Below, piece by piece: positions 53,913-62,650 of a stretch of 64,000 bases of DNA. Position numbers and translations under genes: made by a program. Below the pieces are notes generated by a model. That model searched no databases and was not told the origin of the DNA. It saw only the letters and a list, made by a program, of their open reading frames with translations. Origin of the DNA: Gammaproteobacteria bacterium. GTDB lineage: Bacteria > Pseudomonadota > Gammaproteobacteria > GCA-001735895. Every line of letters starts with the position of its first letter. The stretch's first letter is position 1. The stretch covers positions 62,001-126,000 of the forward strand of contig JAOTYD010000002.1 of NCBI GenBank assembly GCA_029862005.1. The letters are read 5' to 3'.

Positions 53913-54576
53913 CGAATATTTCGTCTATCGGCATGATCTCGTTAAAAGAATGTATTGCATCGAAGTCGCTTATCTCACGTCGCGGGGCCTGTGAATCGGG
54001 TTGGTAAATTGCGAGCAGGTTGTCAATTCCATACTCGCGAGCCGACTGCAAGGCATGCAAATTATCATCTATCAACAGGGTGCGCTGTGCTGTAAACGGG
54101 TGGCGTTTGTGAACTTCGTGCCAACACTGTGGATCTTCCTTGGGCAGAGAAAATTCATGTACTGTTATGAGACGATCAAATTTATGTGCCAGCTGCGTTT
54201 TATCCATCTTCAACGCCAGGCTATCGTGATGGGCATTGGTAACCATAACGACATCCTTGTTGGCGGCGCGTAAAGCGTCAAGGAAATCGATGCAAAATGG
54301 TCGAATTGCAACCTTGTGGCTGACCTCGTGCTTCAACTCAACTACATCGATTTCGAGCATTTCACTCCAGTAATCGGTGCAATACCAGTTCAGGCTGCCT
54401 TCAATCTTCCGGGTTAGCCTGACGATGTGCTGCTTTGCGGCGCTGGGTTCAACACCCTTGATCTCCGCGTACCGCAGCGGCAGATATTCCTGCCAGAAAT
54501 AATTATCAAAATGCAGGTCCAGCAGGGTGCCATCCATATCGAGCAGCACTGTTTCAATGACCCGCCAATCAATCAC
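53905..54576 (-). CDS. yrfG: GMP/IMP nucleotidase, HAD family (YrfG-like)
   Basis: A 223-residue HAD hydrolase: motif I VLLDMDGTLLDLHFDNYFWQ is nearly that of E. coli YrfG, a purine 5'-nucleotidase, with motif II VMVTNAHHDS, the lysine, and motif III LLIDDNLHAL. The start is a GTG at 54576, matching the family N-terminus (IDWRVIETVLLDMDG). The GFA gene overlaps its end. Confidence 0.92.
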   Translation of the reverse strand: MIDWRVIETVLLDMDGTLLDLHFDNYFWQEYLPLRYAEIKGVEPSAAKQHIVRLTRKIEGSLNWYCTDYWSEMLEIDVVELKHEVSHKVAIRPFCIDFLDALRAANKDVVMVTNAHHDSLALKMDKTQLAHKFDRLITVHEFSLPKEDPQCWHEVHKRHPFTAQRTLLIDDNLHALQSAREYGIDNLLAIYQPDSQAPRREISDFDAIHSFNEIMPIDEIFDE

Positions 54577-54619
54577 TTTTAATAATCCGGTCGGTCGGGC
54601 ACCCCGGGTTCATCCAGAC

Positions 54620-56470
54620 CTAGAGATCGCGCGCGACGCGTATTCCAACATTGTAGTGGCCTTTTTCGCTCTTGAACTTTTCACGATTTTCCACGCGCAT
54701 TGAGCTGGCAGGGCTACCGTAAGCACCACCTCGTACCACTCGGACATTGCAGTCACCGCCTTCCCAAACGCTACCGTCAGCAGGGGCATCATTATAATTA
54801 GAATGGTAACAATCATGCACCCACTCAAACACATTGCCAGCCGTATCGTACAATCCGAATGCATTCGACTTGTAGGTGCCGACCTTGGCCGGCTTACTGG
54901 TACTGAAATCGCTCTTGCAATCGAAACAATGTGCGTTACCGGCTCCTGGCTTTAATCCCCACCAGAACGAACTCGTCGTGCCGGCTCGTCCGGCATATTC
55001 CCATTCTGCCTCGGATAGCAGGCGATACTTCTTACCGGTTTCCTTAGCCAACCAACGCGTATAGGCATTCGCGTCATCCCAGGAAACGTTGATTACCGGA
55101 TGCGTCTTGATGTCCCAGCCGTTACTTTTTGGTTTTTTACGACCGGTTGCACTGGCGAAACGATAGTACTCGGCGAAAGTTATCTCGTAAACCGAAACCA
55201 TGAATGACGCAACATTAACCTGGTGTCGTGGCACCTCGTCTTGCGCAACAAGGGATGACGCGCCGCCCATGCGGAATCTTCCCGCCGGTATCTTAATCAT
55301 AGTTGGACCATGGCCACCCGATTTAAGTCGGTCTCTGAATACGTCAGCCTTGTCCACGTACACCGGTTTGGGTTCGGGTTCAACGGCGGGCTCGGGCTCG
55401 GCGACGGGCTCGGGTTCTGGTTCTGGTTCGAAAACCGGTTCCAGCTTGGCTTCTAGTTCAGCCTCTATCTTCTGCGTGGTCGTCTCTACAATTTCCGTGC
55501 CTTTTTCCACGGCCTCATCGACGAAACCTTTCTCCCATGCAAAATAACCGCCGCCCCCCAATAATCCCAAAACGATCAACCAGACCAGCCATTTGTAAGA
55601 TCGTGGTTCTCTCGGTTCCCCGGGAAACCGAACTTCGGCAACACGCGCTACCGGTTCCTGAGCCGGCGCTGGTTCTGCTTGCTCCGCATTCCGTTCATAC
55701 CTGGCTTCACGTTCCTTGACATCGATAACTATCAGGGTCGTATTATCCTGGTTAATCTTGTTGGCATCCTCTACCGCTTTCAACAGCGCGTAAACACATT
55801 CCTTTGCAGTCGAGGACCAGGAGGAGTACTGGATAATGGCTCCGGCTCCCAGGGTATCTAGCCCATCACTTGCCACGATAACGCGATCACCGGGTCGAAG
55901 TTTGATCGGGGTTTCAGAGACATCGATGCTGCTGATTTCTTCTCCGGTCATTGCGCTCATCAACATGTTGCGCGACATACCCGCCTGCTCGTCGATTTCC
56001 ATGCCCTGCTCTTTCATCATGTCGAGGTAGGCACCGTAACTGTGATCGGCATTTTGCTTGATCAACTCGCGGTCACGAATCAGGTAGAGATGACTATCGC
56101 CGACGCTGACCCAGTAAAGATTACTATCCTGCACGTAGGCGGTAACCATGGTGCAGCCCATGCCACGTAATGCCGGGGTTTCCTTTACCGAAGCCCGGAT
56201 CTGATCGTTGGAGCGATTGAGCGCGTCGGTGAGAACCTCGGCAACCTCGGTGGTGGGAAAACTTCCTTGAAATGTCTTGTTGAAAGTTGCAACCACCATA
56301 TTGCTGGCGACATTACCCGCCGCATGGCCGCCCATGCCGTCGGCCATGATTATGAGTGAACATATATCGCCATTATCAGCTTCGCCCAGCTGATTGACCA
56401 TGTAAGCGTCTTCCTGATAGTCGCGTGCACCATCGATCTGATCGCTGGCAATATCGAATTCAACTTTCAT
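54620..56470 (-). CDS. PP2C phosphatase fused to a formylglycine-generating-enzyme-like domain
   Basis: A 616-residue three-part protein. Residues 1-250 are a PP2C/SpoIIE-type Ser/Thr phosphatase with RDYQEDAY, ADGMGGHAAG, VSVGDSH and VASDGLD, all metal ligands present. One transmembrane helix lies at about 293-313. A Glu/Pro-rich repeat spacer (~343-366) leads to an FGE-sulfatase/SUMF domain (~385-616). That domain has RFRMGG, EWEYAGRAG, GNVFEWVHD and VVRGGAYGSPASSM, but lacks the two catalytic cysteines of true FGE enzymes. The phosphatase should be cytoplasmic and the FGE-like part periplasmic, probably a ligand or protein binder. It stands alone. Confidence 0.93.
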   Translation of the reverse strand: MKVEFDIASDQIDGARDYQEDAYMVNQLGEADNGDICSLIIMADGMGGHAAGNVASNMVVATFNKTFQGSFPTTEVAEVLTDALNRSNDQIRASVKETPALRGMGCTMVTAYVQDSNLYWVSVGDSHLYLIRDRELIKQNADHSYGAYLDMMKEQGMEIDEQAGMSRNMLMSAMTGEEISSIDVSETPIKLRPGDRVIVASDGLDTLGAGAIIQYSSWSSTAKECVYALLKAVEDANKINQDNTTLIVIDVKEREARYERNAEQAEPAPAQEPVARVAEVRFPGEPREPRSYKWLVWLIVLGLLGGGGYFAWEKGFVDEAVEKGTEIVETTTQKIEAELEAKLEPVFEPEPEPEPVAEPEPAVEPEPKPVYVDKADVFRDRLKSGGHGPTMIKIPAGRFRMGGASSLVAQDEVPRHQVNVASFMVSVYEITFAEYYRFASATGRKKPKSNGWDIKTHPVINVSWDDANAYTRWLAKETGKKYRLLSEAEWEYAGRAGTTSSFWWGLKPGAGNAHCFDCKSDFSTSKPAKVGTYKSNAFGLYDTAGNVFEWVHDCYHSNYNDAPADGSVWEGGDCNVRVVRGGAYGSPASSMRVENREKFKSEKGHYNVGIRVARDL

Positions 56471-56579
56471 ATTGTGATTATGGTTATCGTGTATCGCGCA
56501 ATCGCAATTAGGAATATAGCAGTATAGTTAAATTTAATTCTAGTTTATCGATGATAACTCCATAAAAACACTATATTTT

Positions 56580-57056
56580 CTAAAAAGAAACATGGGTCTT
56601 TCGGTGACCATTTACGAACGGCTGGTAATCCGTTTGTTTCAACAGCTGCAAGGCTAAAAAGAGATTTCCGGTTAGATCAGCCCAATCCTTCCATTGCCAG
56701 CCATAACATTTGCTGTTTCCCCCTGCCAGCAGCGATCGTGCATCAGCGCATTCTGCCTCAAAATACAACGAGATTGTATGTTTATGCGCCGAGAAAACAT
56801 TGCTGGTTATACCGACAAATCGAAGTTCCTTAAGCTGCAGTCCGGTCTCTTCGTGCACCTCCCGCCGCGCTGCCTGTTCGGGTGATTCACCGGCGTCAAT
56901 CCAGCCGCCCGGTAACTGCCATTCAAACCCGGATTGCCCGGACTTGCGCTGGCCAAACAGGACCTTGTGCTGATGGGTTACGATAACCGCAACGCCACAT
57001 GCGACCCGGTTATCTCTGGTGTCGATATTAGTCTCGCTCAAGATATCGCCTGGCAT
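56580..57056 (-). CDS. Nudix hydrolase
   Basis: A 158-residue Nudix protein with a complete Nudix box (GGWIDAGESPEQAARREVHEETGL, split here: G-x5-E-x7-REVHEETGL). An early VAVIVTHQHKVLFGQR strand precedes it and a substrate loop follows (SLYFEAECADARSLL). It hydrolyses a nucleoside diphosphate linked to another group; the substrate is not known, and the close match to dinucleoside polyphosphatases or to 8-oxo-dGTPases cannot be judged. The next ~110 nt to the PP2C start are AT-rich and probably hold its promoter region for the opposite strand. Confidence 0.9.
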   Translation of the reverse strand: MPGDILSETNIDTRDNRVACGVAVIVTHQHKVLFGQRKSGQSGFEWQLPGGWIDAGESPEQAARREVHEETGLQLKELRFVGITSNVFSAHKHTISLYFEAECADARSLLAGGNSKCYGWQWKDWADLTGNLFLALQLLKQTDYQPFVNGHRKTHVSF

Positions 57057-57113
57057 TTGAACTCTATGTTATATTGCGAGTCTATCCTGGATCAATCTCT
57101 TGACTAAAAACAA

Positions 57114-58079
57114 ATGCGTGACACCTGGCCCTTATTGAAAACGACCGATTTTCCGATCGTAACCCGGGACAGGCTCGAAATTCTTCAGGTTAATCTCGGT
57201 TACCTCTGTAACCAGTCCTGTTTGCATTGCCACGTCGCTGCTGGACCCACGCGCAAGGAATTGATGGAGCGGGAAAATATTCGGCATATCCTCGAGGTTT
57301 TGTCTAAACCATCGGTGAACACGCTTGATCTTACCGGCGGCGCACCTGAAATGAATCCCATGTTCAGGGAACTGGTCGTCGCGGCGCGCGAACTCGACAT
57401 TACGGTTATCGATCGCTGCAATCTAACGATTTTACTGGAACCCGGGTTCGAGGATACCGCAGAGTTTCTTGCCGAGAACGAGGTTCAGATTGTTGCATCT
57501 CTGCCGTGTTACATCGAGGACAATGTCGATGGCCAACGCGGAAAGGGGGTCTACCAGAAAAGTATGCGGGCATTGAAACGACTCAACCAGCTAGGATACG
57601 GGCAGGACGGGAGTAACCTTACTCTGACCCTGGTTTATAATCCGACCGGACCTTATCTGCCGCCACCGCAGGAAACGCTCGAGCAGGATTACAAAAAATT
57701 TCTCGCCGAACAATACCAGATCCAGTTTAACCAGCTTTTTACCATTACCAATATGCCCATTGCTCGTTTCGGCAGCACCCTGATTTCGAAGGGCGAGTTT
57801 GAGGGCTACATGAATCTCCTCAAGGATTCATTCAGTGTCGCAAACATGAAAGGCTTAATGTGTATTAATCAACTGAGTATCGACTGGCAGGGTTTTGCTT
57901 ACGACTGTGATTTCAACCAGATGCTGAACCTCAACATTCGCCACCCTGACAATCAACAGAAGCTCCATATCAGCGATGTCCTGAAGACCAGCCTTGAAAG
58001 CATACCCGTCAGCATAGCCGATCATTGTTACGGCTGTACCGCGGGCCAGGGAAGCAGTTGTGGCGGGGCCCTTGCCTGA
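57114..58079 (+). CDS. arsS: Arsenosugar biosynthesis radical SAM protein ArsS
   Basis: A 321-residue radical SAM enzyme with the CNQSCLHCH cluster motif, a LDLTGGAPEMNPMF strand, and the C-terminal cysteine-rich region (MCINQLSIDWQGFAYDCDFNQML; HCYGCTAGQGSSCGG) of the ArsS family. The known family makes 5'-deoxy-adenosyl arsenicals from methylated arsenic, or may have another role. It is the cysteine form; no selenocysteine is needed. An overlapping glycosyltransferase gene begins inside its last 20 nt. No arsM methyltransferase is in the window. Confidence 0.9.
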   Translation: MRDTWPLLKTTDFPIVTRDRLEILQVNLGYLCNQSCLHCHVAAGPTRKELMERENIRHILEVLSKPSVNTLDLTGGAPEMNPMFRELVVAARELDITVIDRCNLTILLEPGFEDTAEFLAENEVQIVASLPCYIEDNVDGQRGKGVYQKSMRALKRLNQLGYGQDGSNLTLTLVYNPTGPYLPPPQETLEQDYKKFLAEQYQIQFNQLFTITNMPIARFGSTLISKGEFEGYMNLLKDSFSVANMKGLMCINQLSIDWQGFAYDCDFNQMLNLNIRHPDNQQKLHISDVLKTSLESIPVSIADHCYGCTAGQGSSCGGALA

Positions 58080-58764
58080 TCATCCACAGTTCAGCATCAT
58101 AATCCCGGTTCTGAACGAAGCCGCTTATCTCGATCAAAGCCTCGCCAGGCTATTCATGCTCGACGGAGTGGCAAACGGCTGCGAAGTAATTATCTGCGAC
58201 GGCGGCAGCGAGGATGAAAGCCTGGAAATCGCGGGCCGATATGCCTGTCACATCGTTCACAGCAGTGCAGGTCGAGCCGTGCAGATGAACACTGCCAGCA
58301 GGTCGGCGCGCGGACAATTCCTGTTATTCCTGCATGCCGACAGCACTTTGCCGGCAAACTTTTTCGAGTTATTCGACACGCGTTCCGAGTGGGGATTTTT
58401 TCGCCTGCACCTGAGTGGACATTCTGTCGTTTACCGGGTTATCGAATGGGCCATAAATCTGCGCACCCGCTTAAGCAGGGTTGCCGGTGGAGACCAGTGC
58501 CTTTATTTTAACCGGCATTTCTTCCAGTCACTGGGCGGCTATCCGGAGATACCATTGATGGAGGATATCGCGATCTGTAAAAAGGCACGTCGCAACACCA
58601 AACCTGTCATCATCGACGCGGCAGTTACGAGTTCAGCCCGGCGCTGGCAGGATAACGGAGTTGCTAACACCGTGTTCCTGATGTGGTCGTTGCGTCTCGC
58701 TTTCTGGCTGGGTGTCGATCCGGACCGATTGTACAAAATATACTACCCGCAACGCGGATCATGA
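58060..58764 (+). CDS. TIGR04283-type glycosyltransferase linked to ArsS
   Basis: A 234-residue GT-A family 2 glycosyltransferase. It has FSIIIPVLNEAAYLDQSLARL at its start, a CDGGSEDES segment and a LLFLHADSTLP motif with the DxD-like HAD metal-binding residues. This family co-occurs with ArsS and is presumed to work in arsenosugar formation, though its substrate is not known. The start is a GTG at 58060 overlapping arsS by 20 nt (AAGC upstream is weak). The next gene begins 4 nt after its stop. Confidence 0.88.
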   Translation: MAGPLPDHPQFSIIIPVLNEAAYLDQSLARLFMLDGVANGCEVIICDGGSEDESLEIAGRYACHIVHSSAGRAVQMNTASRSARGQFLLFLHADSTLPANFFELFDTRSEWGFFRLHLSGHSVVYRVIEWAINLRTRLSRVAGGDQCLYFNRHFFQSLGGYPEIPLMEDIAICKKARRNTKPVIIDAAVTSSARRWQDNGVANTVFLMWSLRLAFWLGVDPDRLYKIYYPQRGS

Positions 58765-58768
58765 GACG

Positions 58769-59368
58769 ATGATTGCGCTAGGTATCTTTGCCAAACCACC
58801 CACTCCAGGTTTTGTAAAAACCCGTTTGATACCCGATATTGGTGCCTCCAAAGCTGCCAGTGTTTACCGTTATTGCCTTGAATATACGCTCGAGGTAGCG
58901 CGACAATCCGGCCTGGATTATCGGCTCTACGTCAGTGAAATCAGCGACGATGCGCTATTACAGGACGAAGAGTACACCTTGCAAAAAGGTCATGATCTCG
59001 GCATCCGCATGTTCAATGCAATGCAAGACTTGCTTGCGACAGGAACTGACGGCGCGATCATAATCGGATCGGACTGCCTGGATATCACGGCCAGACATCT
59101 TCACCAGGCGGCACAGGCCCTGGCCGACCACGAACTGGTACTGTTGCCGACGTTCGACGGCGGCTACGCCCTGATCGGTTGTACAAGCATTAATCCGGCG
59201 TTATTTCGAAATGTTCACTGGAGCTCTGACCGTGTACTCAAGCAAACTGTTGCCAATGCCAGAAGCATGGATTACCGCGTCCGTCTATTTGATCCAGTGC
59301 GGGATATTGATACGCTGCAGGATCTTGAAAAATACCCCGAGCTGTTCGCATTGATCGCTTCAAGTTGA
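58769..59368 (+). CDS. TIGR04282-type glycosyltransferase linked to ArsS
   Basis: A 199-residue protein of the DUF2064 (TIGR04282) nucleotidyl/glycosyltransferase-like family, with GIFAKPPTPGFVKTRLIPDIG at the start, IIIGSDCLD near residue 95 and FDGGYALIGC, the family's substrate motifs. It is usually next to the TIGR04283 protein and ArsS. The ATG at 58769 is 4 nt after the previous stop; upstream in-frame codons lie inside that gene. Its stop overlaps the pyrD ATG (TGATG). The function is unproven. Confidence 0.88.
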   Translation: MIALGIFAKPPTPGFVKTRLIPDIGASKAASVYRYCLEYTLEVARQSGLDYRLYVSEISDDALLQDEEYTLQKGHDLGIRMFNAMQDLLATGTDGAIIIGSDCLDITARHLHQAAQALADHELVLLPTFDGGYALIGCTSINPALFRNVHWSSDRVLKQTVANARSMDYRVRLFDPVRDIDTLQDLEKYPELFALIASS

Positions 59369-60363
59369 TGCTTTACTCGTTGGTAAAACCAATATTATTC
59401 GCCCTGGAACCGGAACTGGCACATGATATAAGTCTTAAAATGTTGCAACAGTTTCATCGCCTGCTACCGGCGACCCGGATCGAGAAGCCGACCCGGGTAA
59501 TGGGGCTCGATTTCGCCAACCCGGTTGGCCTTGCGGCCGGCCTGGATAAAAACGCAGACTACCTGGATGGTCTTGGTAAACTGGGCTTTGGTTTTATCGA
59601 AGTCGGCAGCGTTACACCCAGGGCACAACCGGGCAATCCGAAGCCCCGGGTCTTCCGGTTGTCACGCCACCAGAGCCTGATCAACCGCATGGGTTTTAAT
59701 AACTGCGGCGTCGATCACTTGCTGGCGCAGGTTGGTGACAGGCCTCGGGATTTCATACTGGGTATCAATATCGGCAAGAATCTGGACACCCCGGTCGAAG
59801 AAGCGTTGTCGGATTACTGCCTGGGTTACGAAAAGGTCTACGTCAAGGCCGACTACATCGCGATAAATATCTCCTCTCCCAACACGCCCGGATTACGCGA
59901 TCTGCAAAACGAGGCAGCGCTTCAGGCATTGCTGACCGGTATCACAGATTTACGCACCCGGCTCGAAGACAGACATCAGTTCCGTCGACCGCTGGTGTTC
60001 AAACTTTCCCCTGACCTGGATCACGGGGCAATCCCGGTAATTTCCGATCTGTTACGTCGGTATAACGTGGACGGCTTGATTGCAACCAACACCACAGTAT
60101 CGCGCGATGGCGTGCAGGGGCACCGGCTATCTGACCAATCCGGTGGCTTGAGTGGTACCGCATTACGCGATAAATCGCGCCAACTACTAAGGGCATTTTA
60201 CGGGGAACTGGGTGACGATATTCCGATTATATCCGTGGGCGGTATCGACTCGGTGGAAGAAGCCCGGCTACGATTCGAACTTGGTGCTAAACTTGTCCAG
60301 TTATATACCGGTTTAATTTATCGCGGCCCGGGACTGGTCAAAACAATCGCCCGATCGCTGTAA
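59368..60363 (+). CDS. pyrD: Dihydroorotate dehydrogenase (quinone)
   Basis: A 331-residue class 2 PyrD, a membrane-associated flavoprotein that oxidises dihydroorotate with quinone in pyrimidine synthesis. It has an N-terminal amphipathic helix (LYSLVKPILFALEPELAHDI), VGLAAGLDKNADYLDGL with a FMN and substrate site, NRMGFNNCG, and the catalytic serine region NISSPNTPGLRDLQ typical of class 2. The ATG at 59368 overlaps the stop of the upstream gene by one base; a preceding in-frame TTG is unneeded. It thereby joins the arsS cluster. Confidence 0.97.
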   Translation: MLYSLVKPILFALEPELAHDISLKMLQQFHRLLPATRIEKPTRVMGLDFANPVGLAAGLDKNADYLDGLGKLGFGFIEVGSVTPRAQPGNPKPRVFRLSRHQSLINRMGFNNCGVDHLLAQVGDRPRDFILGINIGKNLDTPVEEALSDYCLGYEKVYVKADYIAINISSPNTPGLRDLQNEAALQALLTGITDLRTRLEDRHQFRRPLVFKLSPDLDHGAIPVISDLLRRYNVDGLIATNTTVSRDGVQGHRLSDQSGGLSGTALRDKSRQLLRAFYGELGDDIPIISVGGIDSVEEARLRFELGAKLVQLYTGLIYRGPGLVKTIARSL

Positions 60364-60397
60364 GCCAGGCCCTCAAGTACGGAGAAAGGCTAAGACG

Positions 60398-61117
60398 ATG
60401 GATTCGATGGTTTCGTTAAAAGATGCCAGAGACTATTTGCTGAATCTGCCCGACCAACTCGATGATTATCTCGACGATGACTACCGCAGGGGGTTGAATA
60501 ATCTGCTCGATAGATTCGTCGAGTTTTTCAATATTGTTGCCAGTATAAACCTGCGCGCCAGCGAAGACAGAATAATCGAGGCATCTGAAGCGACCGAAGT
60601 CAGTGATTATGGATTTGTATTGCTGCTCAAGTTGATCGATTTGATGGAGCGCCTGGACCTGCCCCACAAGCGTAAGGAAGTTGAACAGATTTCGCTGGTC
60701 GTCGCCCGTTGGACAATCAGTTACGATGGCACCATAAATCATCTCGAGCCAGTCGTGAACGCGATCGCGCAGCTCGCCAATCTGATGCAGGAAAAGCAGG
60801 CATTACTGGCGCTGTCCGATCTAATTGCAGACATCGTCGATCATTGCTCACAGGATCTTAAAATGGACCGCGGCGACGGCGAAGAACTGAGACCCTGGCG
60901 CCTGCTGCATATTAATCGGGGGATCGTGGCGACTCGAACCCATGACCTGGGGGTTATGAAAAAGGCCTTCGACGAGTTTTTGATTTACCTGCCGCAGGAA
61001 GCTACAGGCTTTTTTGCGGAAGGGATGAAAGAGATGGATGCACTGGATTACCCGCCACACGTACGCAAGGTCATGGAGTCCTACTTCAATCAAACGCCTT
61101 CGGTACGGATCCACTAG
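60398..61117 (+). CDS. Conserved-looking helical protein of unknown function
   Basis: A 239-residue, strongly helical, acidic soluble protein. I do not recognise it. It has no signal peptide or membrane segment; leucine-rich amphipathic helices (LPDQLDDYLDDDY, DYGFVLLLKLIDLMERLDLPHKR) fill its first half. A PWRLLHINRG and an ALDYPPHVRKVMESYF segment are its most distinctive parts. It lies 34 nt after pyrD and ends 16 nt before the convergent DUF2797 gene. It is likely transcribed with pyrD. No function is assigned. Confidence 0.7.
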   Translation: MDSMVSLKDARDYLLNLPDQLDDYLDDDYRRGLNNLLDRFVEFFNIVASINLRASEDRIIEASEATEVSDYGFVLLLKLIDLMERLDLPHKRKEVEQISLVVARWTISYDGTINHLEPVVNAIAQLANLMQEKQALLALSDLIADIVDHCSQDLKMDRGDGEELRPWRLLHINRGIVATRTHDLGVMKKAFDEFLIYLPQEATGFFAEGMKEMDALDYPPHVRKVMESYFNQTPSVRIH

Positions 61118-61133
61118 CCATCACGGCACGGTT

Positions 61134-61955
61134 TCACCGTGATGCAGATTCCAGACTGACCAGATAGCCGCCGTACTTTCGGATATTGATCACGCCATTG
61201 TCAAGAATCAGGTACTGACCCTTGATTGCCTCGAGTTTACCTTCAATCTGCGCCTGTTTGTCAAGATTGAAACTATTGACTTTGACCGGGTATTTGAGCG
61301 CCGGGTAATCGAGATTTGTCATTTCATCGGGCTTCGCTAACTCCTCGGCATCTGCGATCAAATCGGAACCAAGCTCTGCTTTCACCAGCGGCCAAATCGT
61401 CTCGAATATCTGGTACAGGTCAATTTCGTCGACCAGGTTCTTGAGCATATTTCGCCAGTTGGTCCGGTCACTGACATGTTGTTTGAATGCATGTTCGATT
61501 AACCCGGCATGGTATCGCTTCGATACCCGCAGGATCGGCAGTGCCTGGATAGCACCCTGATCGATCCATCTTGTCGGTATCTGGTTTTCGCGGGTTATGC
61601 CGATCTTCACCCCGGAAGTATTGGCAAGATAAATAATGTGCGGCCGCATACAGTGTGACTGGGCCCAGTCCGGTTCCCGACAGGTGCCCAGGTGAAAATG
61701 ACATTTCTCGGGTGACATGATGCAGAGATCACACTGTGCAAGACTGCTAAAACAGGGGTAGCAGTAACCCTGACTAAAGCTCTTGCGGGTCATGCGGCCA
61801 CAATGCATGCATTGAATTTGCTGCAGGTACTCAATTCTGATTGGCTGACCCAGCCATTCGTTCAAGGTCAGCCGTTGGCCACCCAGCTCAAGATGATAAC
61901 TGACCGGGCTTGTCGCCTCGGTTTGCATTTTGTGCAGGTTACCCTGGTATTTCAA
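61134..61955 (-). CDS. DUF2797 family protein
   Basis: A 273-residue protein of the DUF2797 family. It has GNLHKMQTEATSPVSY at the start, CMHCGR, CYPCF and QCDLC zinc-ribbon cysteines, SPEKCHFHLGTCREPDWAQ, and a GIY-YIG-like segment HIIYLANTSGVKIGITREN followed by TRWIDQGA. The GIY-YIG resemblance suggests a nuclease-related fold, but no activity is known. The start is a TTG at 61955 overlapping the tpm stop and preceded by GGAAAG; an internal ATG at 61928 would cut the conserved GNLHKM region. Confidence 0.88.
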   Translation of the reverse strand: MKYQGNLHKMQTEATSPVSYHLELGGQRLTLNEWLGQPIRIEYLQQIQCMHCGRMTRKSFSQGYCYPCFSSLAQCDLCIMSPEKCHFHLGTCREPDWAQSHCMRPHIIYLANTSGVKIGITRENQIPTRWIDQGAIQALPILRVSKRYHAGLIEHAFKQHVSDRTNWRNMLKNLVDEIDLYQIFETIWPLVKAELGSDLIADAEELAKPDEMTNLDYPALKYPVKVNSFNLDKQAQIEGKLEAIKGQYLILDNGVINIRKYGGYLVSLESASR

Positions 61956-62614
61956 CGGTAGCTTTCCAGGTGAAAAACTGATTCACGCAATGCGCTTAGT
62001 CCAACCTTGCGCCAACGGGGACGCTCATCGACAATCTCGTTGGATTCGAGCAGATTCACTGAAAACGCGGTACTATAGTAACGATACACTTCATCCGTCG
62101 GCACCGAAAACGGTGGTCCCAGCATTTCCGACTGATCGTATTCAAGTGTAATCAGTAGCATGCTGCTTATCCGGGGTATAATGGATATCATGTGCGTATA
62201 GTAGCGCGGGCGGTCGGCAAGCTCCATTGCAATCAACGCGGCACGGTCATAAATGAAGTGACAGGAACTCAAATCATCATTCCGTAAATCAAAAAAATCG
62301 CCCTGTAACAACCTGATCTTGCCCGATGTATATATCACGAACCGTTCCGAAACAACGCGTTCGTAGTCAAGCGAGTTCTCCTCGAAGAATGCCTCTACCG
62401 CGAGTTGCGATAATTCGATTCCGATCACCTCGTAGCCCTGTTGCGCAAGCCAGTTGATATCCAGCGCCTTGCCGCATAGCGGCATGAAAACAGTCGCCCC
62501 CTTCGGCAGCGCTAACTGTGGCAAATAGTTTTTCAGGTATTGATTGACAGCGGTCTCGTGAAAACCGATACGGTTTTCCTTCCAGCGATCTAACCAGTGC
62601 TGATTATCGACCAT
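61952..62614 (-). CDS. tpm: Thiopurine S-methyltransferase
   Basis: A 220-residue TPMT-family enzyme. It starts with WLDRWKENRIGFHE, carries FMPLCGKALDINWLAQQGYEVIGIELS as its SAM motif, and then YDRAALIAMEL. Bacterial Tpm methylates thiols, selenium and tellurium compounds and gives tellurite resistance in some species; the physiological substrate is unknown. It overlaps the DUF2797 start by 4 nt, so the two are coupled, and lies near the arsS group without being part of it. Confidence 0.94.
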   Translation of the reverse strand: MVDNQHWLDRWKENRIGFHETAVNQYLKNYLPQLALPKGATVFMPLCGKALDINWLAQQGYEVIGIELSQLAVEAFFEENSLDYERVVSERFVIYTSGKIRLLQGDFFDLRNDDLSSCHFIYDRAALIAMELADRPRYYTHMISIIPRISSMLLITLEYDQSEMLGPPFSVPTDEVYRYYSTAFSVNLLESNEIVDERPRWRKVGLSALRESVFHLESYR

Positions 62615-62650
62615 GAAAAATAACCTGTGAGCCCGGTTAAGGCTTGTTGA

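Noticed and set aside
54620-56470. Active formylglycine-generating enzyme
   Set aside because: The C-terminal domain lacks the catalytic cysteine pair; I treat it as FGE-like only.
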